Of a DNA stretch of 11,129 bases, positions 1-6,115 are shown in pieces. Made by a program: the position numbers and the translations under genes. The notes beneath the pieces were generated by a model. It was not told where the DNA came from and ran no database searches. It saw only the letters and a program-made list of their open reading frames with translations. Origin of the DNA: Verrucomicrobia bacterium UBA2970 (GTDB lineage Bacteria > Verrucomicrobiota > Verrucomicrobiia > Limisphaerales > AAA164-E04). Location: positions 1-11,129 of the forward strand of contig DEAY01000340.1 in the NCBI GenBank assembly GCA_002348345.1, read 5' to 3'. Numbering within the stretch: position 1 is the stretch's first letter; each line of letters opens with the position of its first letter.

Positions 1-75
1 ACCAGCCGGATTGAGCCAGTCACGGAAGCGGGTGGTGAAGGTCACTTTTCCCTGCATTTTGTCCTTGTCGGTCAT
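1..75 (-). CDS. 5' end of an unidentified gene, cut by the window edge
   Basis: An ATG on the minus strand at 75-73 opens a reading frame that stays open to the left edge. It encodes about 25 residues beginning MTDKDKMQGKVTFTTRFRDW. The start is hydrophilic and shows no signal peptide. The gene lies 90 bp downstream of the ZigA-like GTPase in the same orientation, so it could be the next member of the metal operon. There is no strong Shine-Dalgarno sequence (only a weak ACTTGG just before the ATG). I do not recognise the family, and the frame could be spurious because so little of it is visible. Confidence 0.45.
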   Translation of the reverse strand, partial: MTDKDKMQGKVTFTTRFRDWLNPAG

Positions 76-115
76 CCAAGTGTGAATCACCCAACAACCC
101 TCATCACACCCACTC

Positions 116-140
116 GACTCCAAAGTGGTTTGTCCGAGTC
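116..140. other. Imperfect stem-loop between two minus-strand genes
   Basis: GACTC at 116-120 pairs with GAGTC at 136-140, and CAAA at 121-124 pairs with TTTG at 129-132 around a GTGG loop, leaving a three-base bulge. It sits between the ZigA-like gene and the gene starting at 75. No T-run follows on either strand, so it may be a processing or weak termination structure, or chance. Confidence 0.25.
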
Positions 141-165
141 ATTTCGTGAACACCAAGAGACATTC

Positions 166-1422
166 CTACTCCCGAATCAGAGTTTCATCAGAATCCGCTT
201 GCTGGTCCTCCCCGGTGACGCTACGCCACTCGTAAAAGGGATCGCCGAACGCCTCTTTCCAACGCTCTGGACCAAGGGCCATCTCCTCGTCAGTCAGCAG
301 GCAGGCATCAAACTTTGCCGTGATCACGCCGTGATCCATGTTCTGGCCGATGACAACAAGTTCCTGACGACGATCGCCCCAGGGTTTTTTCCACAGTTTA
401 ACGATCTCCTCACACTGCTGTTGGTCATCGGGCCATTCACCTTTGTCCACGGCAGCCCACCAAAACCCTGCAGCCTCGGTGCGACAGGCCTTACCGGCCT
501 GGGAGAAATTACCCGCCCAATCCATGCGCGTCGCCAACCAGAAGAATCCCTTGCTGCGGAGCACTCCCGGCCAGTCCTTCCGCAAGGCGTTCATGAACCG
601 CTCGGGATGGAATGGGCGTCGCGCCCGGTATACGAAACTGCTGATCCCATATTCCTCTGTCTCAGGGGTGTGTTCACCACGCAGTTCCTTGAGCCATCCG
701 GGCGCTTCCTGGGCATGCTCCATACTGAAGCGTCCTGTGTCGAGCACCTGGGCAAGAGGCACCTTTCCATACTTCGCATAGACAAGTGCCGCCTGGGGAT
801 TCAGCCCCGTGATGATTGCGGTGACCTGTCCCAATTCCTCGCGAGTCACCAGGTCGGTTTTGTTGAGAATGATCACGTCGGCAAACTCAATCTGATCTAC
901 TAGTAAGTCCACCACGCAGCGGTCATCTTGCTCGTCGCGAGCCTGACGCCGGTCCACCAACGAGTCATGTGAACCGAAATCACGGATAAAGTTGAAGGCA
1001 TCCACCATCGTCACCATTGTATCGAGTCGGGCGAGATCATTGAGACTCCGTCCGTCCTCATCGGCGAACGTAAATGTCTCAGCGACGGGCAACGGCTCGG
1101 AAATCCCGGTGCTCTCAATCACAAGCTGATCAAAACGCCCTTCGTGGGCCAAAGAGGCAACCTCCTTGAGGAGATCTTCCCGCAACGTGCAGCAGATGCA
1201 TCCATTGGACATTTCGACCAGTTTTTCCTCCGAACGATTGAGCGCCGCTCCACCTCCCTTGACTAAAGCGGCGTCGATATTCACCTCGCTCATGTCGTTG
1301 ACGATAACCGCAACACGCCTGTCTTCCCGGTTGTGAAGAATATGATTCAGCAAGGTGGTCTTCCCTGCGCCCAAAAAACCGGAAAGGACGGTGACTGGGA
1401 AATCTCGTTCTGGATTCTGCAT
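166..1422 (-). CDS. COG0523 G3E GTPase, ZigA/YciC-type metallochaperone
   Basis: This is a GTP-binding protein of the CobW/COG0523 family, cytoplasmic GTPases that deliver metal to proteins. Counted from the ATG at 1422 (418 residues), it has Walker A GFLGAGKTT at 15-23, the family metal-binding motif CICC at 75-78, the switch/Walker B segment IESTGISEP near 102-110, and a normal guanine-specificity motif NKTD at 187-190. The C-terminal half, with 'RRPFHPERF' and 'LRSKGFFWLATR', looks like the ZigA/YciC branch, which in other bacteria is commonly zinc-starvation induced. It is the fourth gene of the minus-strand unit. The frame can also start at a TTG at 1440, three bases after the WD40 stop. 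I prefer the ATG at 1422, although neither has a good Shine-Dalgarno. The zinc role is inferred from the subfamily and the neighbours. Confidence 0.93.
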   Translation of the reverse strand: MQNPERDFPVTVLSGFLGAGKTTLLNHILHNREDRRVAVIVNDMSEVNIDAALVKGGGAALNRSEEKLVEMSNGCICCTLREDLLKEVASLAHEGRFDQLVIESTGISEPLPVAETFTFADEDGRSLNDLARLDTMVTMVDAFNFIRDFGSHDSLVDRRQARDEQDDRCVVDLLVDQIEFADVIILNKTDLVTREELGQVTAIITGLNPQAALVYAKYGKVPLAQVLDTGRFSMEHAQEAPGWLKELRGEHTPETEEYGISSFVYRARRPFHPERFMNALRKDWPGVLRSKGFFWLATRMDWAGNFSQAGKACRTEAAGFWWAAVDKGEWPDDQQQCEEIVKLWKKPWGDRRQELVVIGQNMDHGVITAKFDACLLTDEEMALGPERWKEAFGDPFYEWRSVTGEDQQADSDETLIRE

Positions 1423-1443
1423 ATCAAACCAATCGATCAAATC

Positions 1444-2526
1444 TTAGTTGCTTTCCGGGAGCACTGTCCCCGCTGTGCTTTTGGCCACCGACTGAACCTC
1501 GAAGATGGCGACCATGCCATTCCGCTGCCCAACGGCGAGGGTTCCGTCCTTGCTCCATCGCAAACAACTTGCGGGTGATAATAGCACCTGCCCTCCGATG
1601 ACCTTGTTATGCTTCATGGGATCCCACAAAGCGAGGACGCCATCGGCGTCTGATGAGGCCAGCAGCTTCCCATCGGGTTGAAACGCAACTTGGGTCAGCT
1701 TGTTGGAATGCGCCTCGTATTCCCGAGGTTTCCGCCCCGCCGGCCCTTCTCCACTGCAATCCCAGAGGCAAACCGACGCGCCGCCTCCGGTTGCCAACCA
1801 TCGCCCGCTGAAATCCCAACTCAGCTCGAGCACCTTGGTGGGAAAGCCCCACATCTGCGCATCGTCCCCTGACTTCACATGCCAAAAATGAACGGTTGAA
1901 TCCTGCTCTCCCGTTGCGACATACTTCCCATCAGGACTCCAAGCCAACACCAAGCTAGACCCCTTCCAGGTGTACTTCCGCGGCTGGCGCTGCTTTCCCG
2001 GAACGTGCAGGGTAACCCCATTGTAAGCAGCCACCGCGACCCCGGACCCATCCGGATTCCACCCAACATCGGCGATTGTGCTCGAATGATCCGAGGACTC
2101 ATAGAATGCCTCGCGCTGCTCGTCCCACAAGCTGAGGTGCTTGCCTGCGGCCGTGGCCAGCACCTTTCGGCGTGGATTGTAAACGACCTTGGTCACCCAT
2201 GAATCTCCCGCCTCGAATGCGGCGAGTTCCCGTCCCGAATCGCCATCCCAGACCTTAGCCAGACCATCATGACCCGCTGTTGCAAACTCGGCTCCATCCG
2301 ATCGCCAAGACACCGAATTGCCTCCACCGGCATGCTGGCCAACCTGCTTGTCGGCTGCAGAATCTCCATGAGCGTCGAGCAAGAATACAGCTCCCTCCAC
2401 AGTGACCACCGCAATCTTGGTGCCATTGGGGGACCACGCTAATTCGATAATATAGTCGCCCAGAGTCACCTGCCGTAACGTCGTCAGGGACCCCTTGTCC
2501 AACATAGAAAAATCTACGCTAGGCAT
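1444..2526 (-). CDS. WD40-repeat beta-propeller protein
   Basis: A 360-residue protein built of WD40-type repeats over almost its whole length. Blade ends are visible as KVWD (91-94), SLWD (132-135), HFWH (213-216), CLWD (253-256) and ALWD (299-302), with 'aWSPdGk'-type strands between them (31-37, 156-160, 196-201, 237-242, 282-287). The length fits about seven blades forming one propeller. There is no signal peptide or membrane segment, so it is probably a cytoplasmic interaction scaffold. Its ATG lies inside the end of the upstream GTPase gene (13-bp overlap), and its stop lies just before the next GTPase gene, so it is translationally embedded between the two COG0523 genes. An AAAGGG sequence lies about 9 nt before the ATG. 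A role as a partner of the GTPases is inferred only from this arrangement. Confidence 0.93.
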   Translation of the reverse strand: MPSVDFSMLDKGSLTTLRQVTLGDYIIELAWSPNGTKIAVVTVEGAVFLLDAHGDSAADKQVGQHAGGGNSVSWRSDGAEFATAGHDGLAKVWDGDSGRELAAFEAGDSWVTKVVYNPRRKVLATAAGKHLSLWDEQREAFYESSDHSSTIADVGWNPDGSGVAVAAYNGVTLHVPGKQRQPRKYTWKGSSLVLAWSPDGKYVATGEQDSTVHFWHVKSGDDAQMWGFPTKVLELSWDFSGRWLATGGGASVCLWDCSGEGPAGRKPREYEAHSNKLTQVAFQPDGKLLASSDADGVLALWDPMKHNKVIGGQVLLSPASCLRWSKDGTLAVGQRNGMVAIFEVQSVAKSTAGTVLPESN

Positions 2527-3869
2527 GCACTAAACCCTTTGTTGAGTGCTTCACGATCAAGATTCCGACCGATGAATATCAACGAATTACTTCGCTCTCC
2601 TTCCCGCCAAGGCCGATCCGTCCGCCCATCAAACAGCATATGAACGCCTTGAAAAACATACCGATCGTCCGAACCGCTGAATGACAAGACCCCCTTCATG
2701 CGGAAAATGTCCGGACCTTGGTTCGCCAACAAAGCCCGCAACCAAGCCTGGAATCTCTCTAGATCCAAGTCGCCCGGCGTGTTGATCCCCACCGACGTGA
2801 CATCTTCATCATGCTCATGGTCCGGTTTGTATTCACGGACGAACCGAGCGTCCACACGATTTCCAGCAGCATCCCTCAAAAACGCTTTGAACTCATCGGG
2901 GTGATGCTCCGTGAACAGCACATAAGAACCCTCCGCAGGAACACGAAGTGTGTAGTCAAGGTCCTCCCCTTCGAGATTGATATGACTCAGTTGTTCCCCA
3001 GGCTCGATTGCGGCGCCCCTCTGTAGAGTCACCTCATCATCGGAGAAAACGAGAACCGCTTTCCCGACAGTATCCCGCATGCCGGATTCACTGGCTTCAG
3101 GAGCGGATCGAAAGTTGAGATTCATAGCCGGATCAGGCCCGGGTTCAAGCACCAGGTGATAGTCGCCGGCATCGAGTTCATACAAGCCACTCCATTCAAA
3201 TGGATACTCCGGCTCCATGAATTTAGGATCCACTTCGAGAGCGCGTTCCAGATCAAAGCCCCCGAGGTCAAGCACCTTATCCATGGCAACGACCGCATCC
3301 TGCGTGCGATAAATCTTTGCGGCTGAATTCATCGAATGGATTCGGGCTTCTAATTGGTCAAGTTCCACCGAGGCCACAAGATCGATCTTGTTCAACAAGA
3401 TGACGTCGGCGAATGCAATCTGTTCCTTCACCTCATCGCTGTTGTCGATGTGGAGCAGCACATGCTTCGCGTCGACCAACGTCACAACACCGTCCAAGGC
3501 GAGCGCTTCGCGTAATTCATCATCCATGAAAAACGTTTGCGCGACCGGACCGGGATCTGCCATTCCGGTGGTTTCGATCATGATGTGGTCGAAGGTATCG
3601 CGGCGTTTCATCAAGTTTCCAAGAATCCGGATCAAGTCGCCTCGAACAGTACAACAGATGCAGCCGTTGTTCATTTCGAAGATCTCTTCTTCGGCCCCTA
3701 TCACCAGATCGTTATCAACACCTATCTCACCGAACTCATTCTCGATCACGGCGATTCGTTTACCGTGATTCTCCGATAGAATGCGATTAAGCAAGGTCGT
3801 CTTTCCCGAACCCAAAAAACCAGTGAGTACGGTCACGGGGATCCGGGGCGTGTTGTTGTTCGTCGTCAT
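2514..3869 (-). CDS. COG0523 G3E GTPase with an inserted beta-rich domain
   Basis: A 451-residue CobW/COG0523 GTPase. Walker A GFLGSGKTT is at 17-25, the metal motif CICC at 70-73, IETTGMADP at 98-106 and NKID at 160-163, so the G domain looks intact. The CobW C-terminal domain is near 357-451 ('FRMKGVLSF', 'HMLFDGR'). Between them, roughly residues 222-340, is an extra domain beginning 'FEWSGLYELDAGDY' and containing TEHHPDEF at 320-327. A DHEHDED patch follows at 351-356. The His/Asp/Glu clusters suggest metal binding. Many COG0523 proteins are 300-400 residues and lack this insert. The gene starts 16 bp after the FeoB-like gene and overlaps the WD40 gene, so it is the second gene of the unit. 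A metallochaperone role is known for the family; the specific metal and client are not shown by the sequence. Confidence 0.94.
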   Translation of the reverse strand: MTTNNNTPRIPVTVLTGFLGSGKTTLLNRILSENHGKRIAVIENEFGEIGVDNDLVIGAEEEIFEMNNGCICCTVRGDLIRILGNLMKRRDTFDHIMIETTGMADPGPVAQTFFMDDELREALALDGVVTLVDAKHVLLHIDNSDEVKEQIAFADVILLNKIDLVASVELDQLEARIHSMNSAAKIYRTQDAVVAMDKVLDLGGFDLERALEVDPKFMEPEYPFEWSGLYELDAGDYHLVLEPGPDPAMNLNFRSAPEASESGMRDTVGKAVLVFSDDEVTLQRGAAIEPGEQLSHINLEGEDLDYTLRVPAEGSYVLFTEHHPDEFKAFLRDAAGNRVDARFVREYKPDHEHDEDVTSVGINTPGDLDLERFQAWLRALLANQGPDIFRMKGVLSFSGSDDRYVFQGVHMLFDGRTDRPWREGERSNSLIFIGRNLDREALNKGFSACLA

Positions 3870-3885
3870 TGTATTCGTTTAGTGA

Positions 3886-5598
3886 TCAAGTTCGCATCAT
3901 CGAACCAAGTGCTCCTAGCCAAGCAATGCAGAGGGAAAAAAGCACAGCAAAGAGCGCCTGCCGGCCAAGCATTCTGATAGCAAATCGAAGTCGCATTTCC
4001 TTCGCGATTGTCAGAACCGTAACGAGACAAGGCAGCAGGACCCCGGCGAGGTAAACCACCGTCAGGATTTGACCGGGAGCCTCCAGTGGCACTTTGAGTC
4101 CGTTCCAACCACCGTCAAGAAGTCCGACCGCCAGACCATCTTTTCGGACACACCCAAGCACAACTGGCAGGGCAGCTTCGGGGGGCAGGTTAAACACGGT
4201 CATTACCGGTCCCAAAAGACTTGTCCCCATGCCAAGCACACCGGACCACTGGAGCAACCCCGCCAGAACGCAGATCCCAATGAAGACAGGAAACGCCAGA
4301 AAGGAAAAATCTCGAAGGGTCTGGATGATCTCCCGGAGTACTGCACGCCAATCGGGCAGACGCAAGTGGTCCAGCGGCGGCTCTAACAAAGTGTATTGTG
4401 CACTCCGAAGCGCGGAAGGTAGCGTCACCCGCAAATAGACCAGTGTCGTAACGGCCAGAATCGCAAGATAACTGGCCGCCAACCAGGTCACTCCTGCCGC
4501 CGCAAAGACTGCCAAGGTCGCCGGAAGCTGGTAAGAACAGGCAGAGCCAAATGCAATAGCAGACACACAGGTGCCCCTCGAACAACAGGAGCAAGCCCGG
4601 GTGGAAACAACCGCCGGCACATTGCAGCCAAACCCCATCACCACCCGCACCAGATCCCGTCCCCCAAGGCCGAAAGGCTTTAGCCACGGATGCAACCCAT
4701 GAGAGAGGCGGTCGATCAGGCCCGTGTTCTTGTAAACTGCGATCAAGCCGGTGAAAATCAGAATCGTCGGCAGCGCGTACAGAATCAGAAAGGGGAACAT
4801 CGCTGCTACCCCGTAATCGCCTCCTAGCGTCGCCGCCAGCGGGGCAGGAAGCGGTTGAAGCCGACTCAGAACCGGATCCAGCATTGCTTGGAGCGGATCA
4901 TGGAAGCGGTCTGCCACTGCGTTAGCTTGGCTGACGGCAAGCCCCGCTGGCGCGAACAACAGGAACAAACTCACCGGGGCAAAATCCAACATGCGCTCCA
5001 GTTTCCCTACCCATGGACGCCGAGCCCTCTCGACAAACGCCGGCAGCTCATCGGGACTGTCCAGAATCAAAGGACCTGCAGCCATCACCGCTGTCCGGAC
5101 ACTGGCCAGATCGGTAGGATCCGGAGAGCGGCCATCCAACAGTAGCACCGGAGTGCCGAGGCTTCGGTTCCAGGTTGCCAATCGCCTTCTTTGCGACTCC
5201 TCGGCGATCGCCTCCAACTGGTCTTGAAAGGTCAGCACGACTGCCACTTTCCGCATTCCGAGTATCGGGAGCAGAACACGCAGTTGCTCAACTGCACGGC
5301 AAGCCCGTAACACGAGCAATACGGACTCAGAGGTTTCCAAGGCATCCAAAGCCTCGCACACAGAGGCGGCGTCAGAATCCACGACCAACCCAGGCGTATC
5401 GATCCAGTCCCACGACGTGTCACGGTAGCGTTCGCATCGAAGGGTCGTTCCTGCCAGCGCCGACGACTCAGCGAGGCATCCGGTCAATGCTGACAAGAGA
5501 CTGCTCTTGCCAACGCTTTCAAAACCAAGCACAACCACAGTCGGGAGCACGGCCTTTGATCCGCGGACTGAGTCCCTGGCTGCGTTTGATCGCTTCAT
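3886..5598 (-). CDS. FeoB-like GTPase/divalent-metal permease
   Basis: A 570-residue inner-membrane protein with an N-terminal G domain and a FeoB-type permease. G1 is GFESVGKSS (25-33), a G2-like GTT lies at 50-52 and G3 is DTPG (67-70). The expected NxxD guanine-specificity motif appears as TFQD (123-126), lacking the Asn. From about 205 there are many hydrophobic segments and two 'gate' halves. The first has the FeoB signature GFGCNVPA at 322-329, followed by an unusual cysteine run (C336, C338, C339, C344, C354). The second has 'VRKDGLAVGLLDGG'. It is shorter than typical FeoB (about 700-770 residues), and no FeoA or FeoC is visible next to it. It is the promoter-proximal gene of the operon that continues into two COG0523 GTPases. 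Divalent metal uptake is likely. Zinc or manganese rather than iron is my inference from the neighbours. Confidence 0.88.
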   Translation of the reverse strand: MKRSNAARDSVRGSKAVLPTVVVLGFESVGKSSLLSALTGCLAESSALAGTTLRCERYRDTSWDWIDTPGLVVDSDAASVCEALDALETSESVLLVLRACRAVEQLRVLLPILGMRKVAVVLTFQDQLEAIAEESQRRRLATWNRSLGTPVLLLDGRSPDPTDLASVRTAVMAAGPLILDSPDELPAFVERARRPWVGKLERMLDFAPVSLFLLFAPAGLAVSQANAVADRFHDPLQAMLDPVLSRLQPLPAPLAATLGGDYGVAAMFPFLILYALPTILIFTGLIAVYKNTGLIDRLSHGLHPWLKPFGLGGRDLVRVVMGFGCNVPAVVSTRACSCCSRGTCVSAIAFGSACSYQLPATLAVFAAAGVTWLAASYLAILAVTTLVYLRVTLPSALRSAQYTLLEPPLDHLRLPDWRAVLREIIQTLRDFSFLAFPVFIGICVLAGLLQWSGVLGMGTSLLGPVMTVFNLPPEAALPVVLGCVRKDGLAVGLLDGGWNGLKVPLEAPGQILTVVYLAGVLLPCLVTVLTIAKEMRLRFAIRMLGRQALFAVLFSLCIAWLGALGSMMRT

Positions 5599-5642
5599 GA
5601 CCTAGACTGAAAAATGTTTCCTCAGAACAGGTGCGGTCGTCC

Positions 5643-5670
5643 GGTATAAAATTCTGAGAATGAGTTTCCA
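5643..5670 (-). promoter_or_regulatory. Candidate promoter of the minus-strand metal operon
   Basis: Read on the minus strand, TGGAAA (5670-5665) and TATACC (5648-5643) are spaced by 16 bp, each matching four of six bases of the sigma-70 consensus. Transcription would start near 5636, about 38 nt upstream of the FeoB-like ATG. The palindromic operator 5655-5676 covers the -35 box and most of the spacer, which would suit repression. The boxes are weak matches, so confidence is limited. Confidence 0.35.
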
Positions 5671-5676
5671 TTCTCA
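5655..5676. promoter_or_regulatory. Fur-family-like operator 1 (FeoB-side)
   Basis: A 22-bp inverted repeat with perfect 8-bp arms, TGAGAATG and CATTCTCA, around AGTTTC. It lies 57 bp upstream of the FeoB-like start codon. It matches a second site at 5852-5873 in 16 of 22 positions with identical spacing. The TGA.AATGA..TTC.ATT.TCA pattern resembles published Fur/Zur boxes with a one-base difference in spacing. The repressor is not in the window, so Fur, Zur or another family member cannot be distinguished. Confidence 0.6.
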
Positions 5677-5699
5677 AATCGGCACCCACGCGCACCTTG

Positions 5700-5727
5700 T
5701 TTACCGACCGTAGCGCGATCCCATAAT
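5700..5727 (+). promoter_or_regulatory. Candidate sigma-70 promoter facing right
   Basis: TTTACC (5700-5705) and CATAAT (5722-5727) with a 16-bp spacer. The -10 matches five of six consensus bases and the -35 four of six. The predicted start (about 5734) falls inside the perfect palindrome 5730-5744. Transcription from here would give a leader of about 380 nt before the GTPase at 6116. Confidence 0.4.
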
Positions 5728-5729
5728 AT

Positions 5730-5744
5730 TGCAAATTATTTGCA
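5730..5744. promoter_or_regulatory. Perfect 7-1-7 palindrome, candidate metalloregulator operator
   Basis: TGCAAATTATTTGCA is a perfect 15-bp palindrome with seven-base arms around a central T, the layout recognised by Fur-superfamily dimers. It directly follows the CATAAT -10 box and would cover the start of transcription. Its arms differ from those of the sites at 5655 and 5852, so it may bind a different regulator, for example a manganese- or zinc-responsive one. That assignment is inference. Confidence 0.5.
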
Positions 5745-5851
5745 TTTATTTCCAGCGCCAATTCCGATGCCCAGGCTAAAGCCCTCAGAAATCCTAAAAG
5801 CGCTTATACCCGAAACCGCCCTGAACAGCCGACGGCTCTCATCAGCCCATA

Positions 5852-5873
5852 TGAGAACTAATTATCATTCTCC
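5852..5873. promoter_or_regulatory. Fur-family-like operator 2 (plus-strand GTPase side)
   Basis: TGAGAA and TTCTC arms with a 10-base centre (CTAATTATCA), the same spacing as the site at 5655-5676. The core ATTATCATTCTC is close to Fur/Zur boxes. A TTGACG sequence at 5876-5881, just to the right, could be a -35 box, but no good -10 follows. The site lies between the two divergent transcription units, about 240 bp upstream of the GTPase start at 6116. Confidence 0.5.
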
Positions 5874-6008
5874 TGTTGACGGTCATCCCCCTATCCGTGA
5901 GGATCCGCGCCAACGAGAGCAGCTGAAAGGCTGCCAACATGCCCTGATAAACCAATTGAGGAATATCGCGGCTACGTGATCCGGATCGAGTCTAGGAGAA
6001 ACTAAACC

Positions 6009-6048
6009 CAAGCATCCCATGCGATGCGCCCCCAAATAATGATGCTTG
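6009..6048 (+). other. Leader stem with alternative pairing upstream of the third GTPase
   Basis: CAAGCATC (6009-6016) and GATGCTTG (6041-6048) are perfect 8-bp complements around a 24-nt loop. The same left arm can also pair through GCATC with GATGC at 6023-6027, giving two mutually exclusive hairpins. It lies about 70 nt before the start codon at 6116. It matches no riboswitch I know and may be chance. Confidence 0.25.
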
Positions 6049-6115
6049 TCTGCTGTCAACCGCGGTTTTTCGATGGAAGAACCAATGACCGCGCCTTCCC
6101 ACACCGTCAAAGCCG

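Noticed and set aside
82..903. A 273-codon open frame on the plus strand
   Set aside because: It lies antisense to the ZigA-like GTPase, whose motifs are unambiguous, and its translation has no domain character.
5740..5979. A 79-codon plus-strand frame in the control region
   Set aside because: It starts at a TTG inside the 15-bp palindrome, contains the second operator, and lacks a ribosome site and protein-like composition.
6058..6070. AACCGCGGTT followed by TTT as a terminator or attenuator
   Set aside because: The palindrome leaves no usable loop; only about three base pairs can form.
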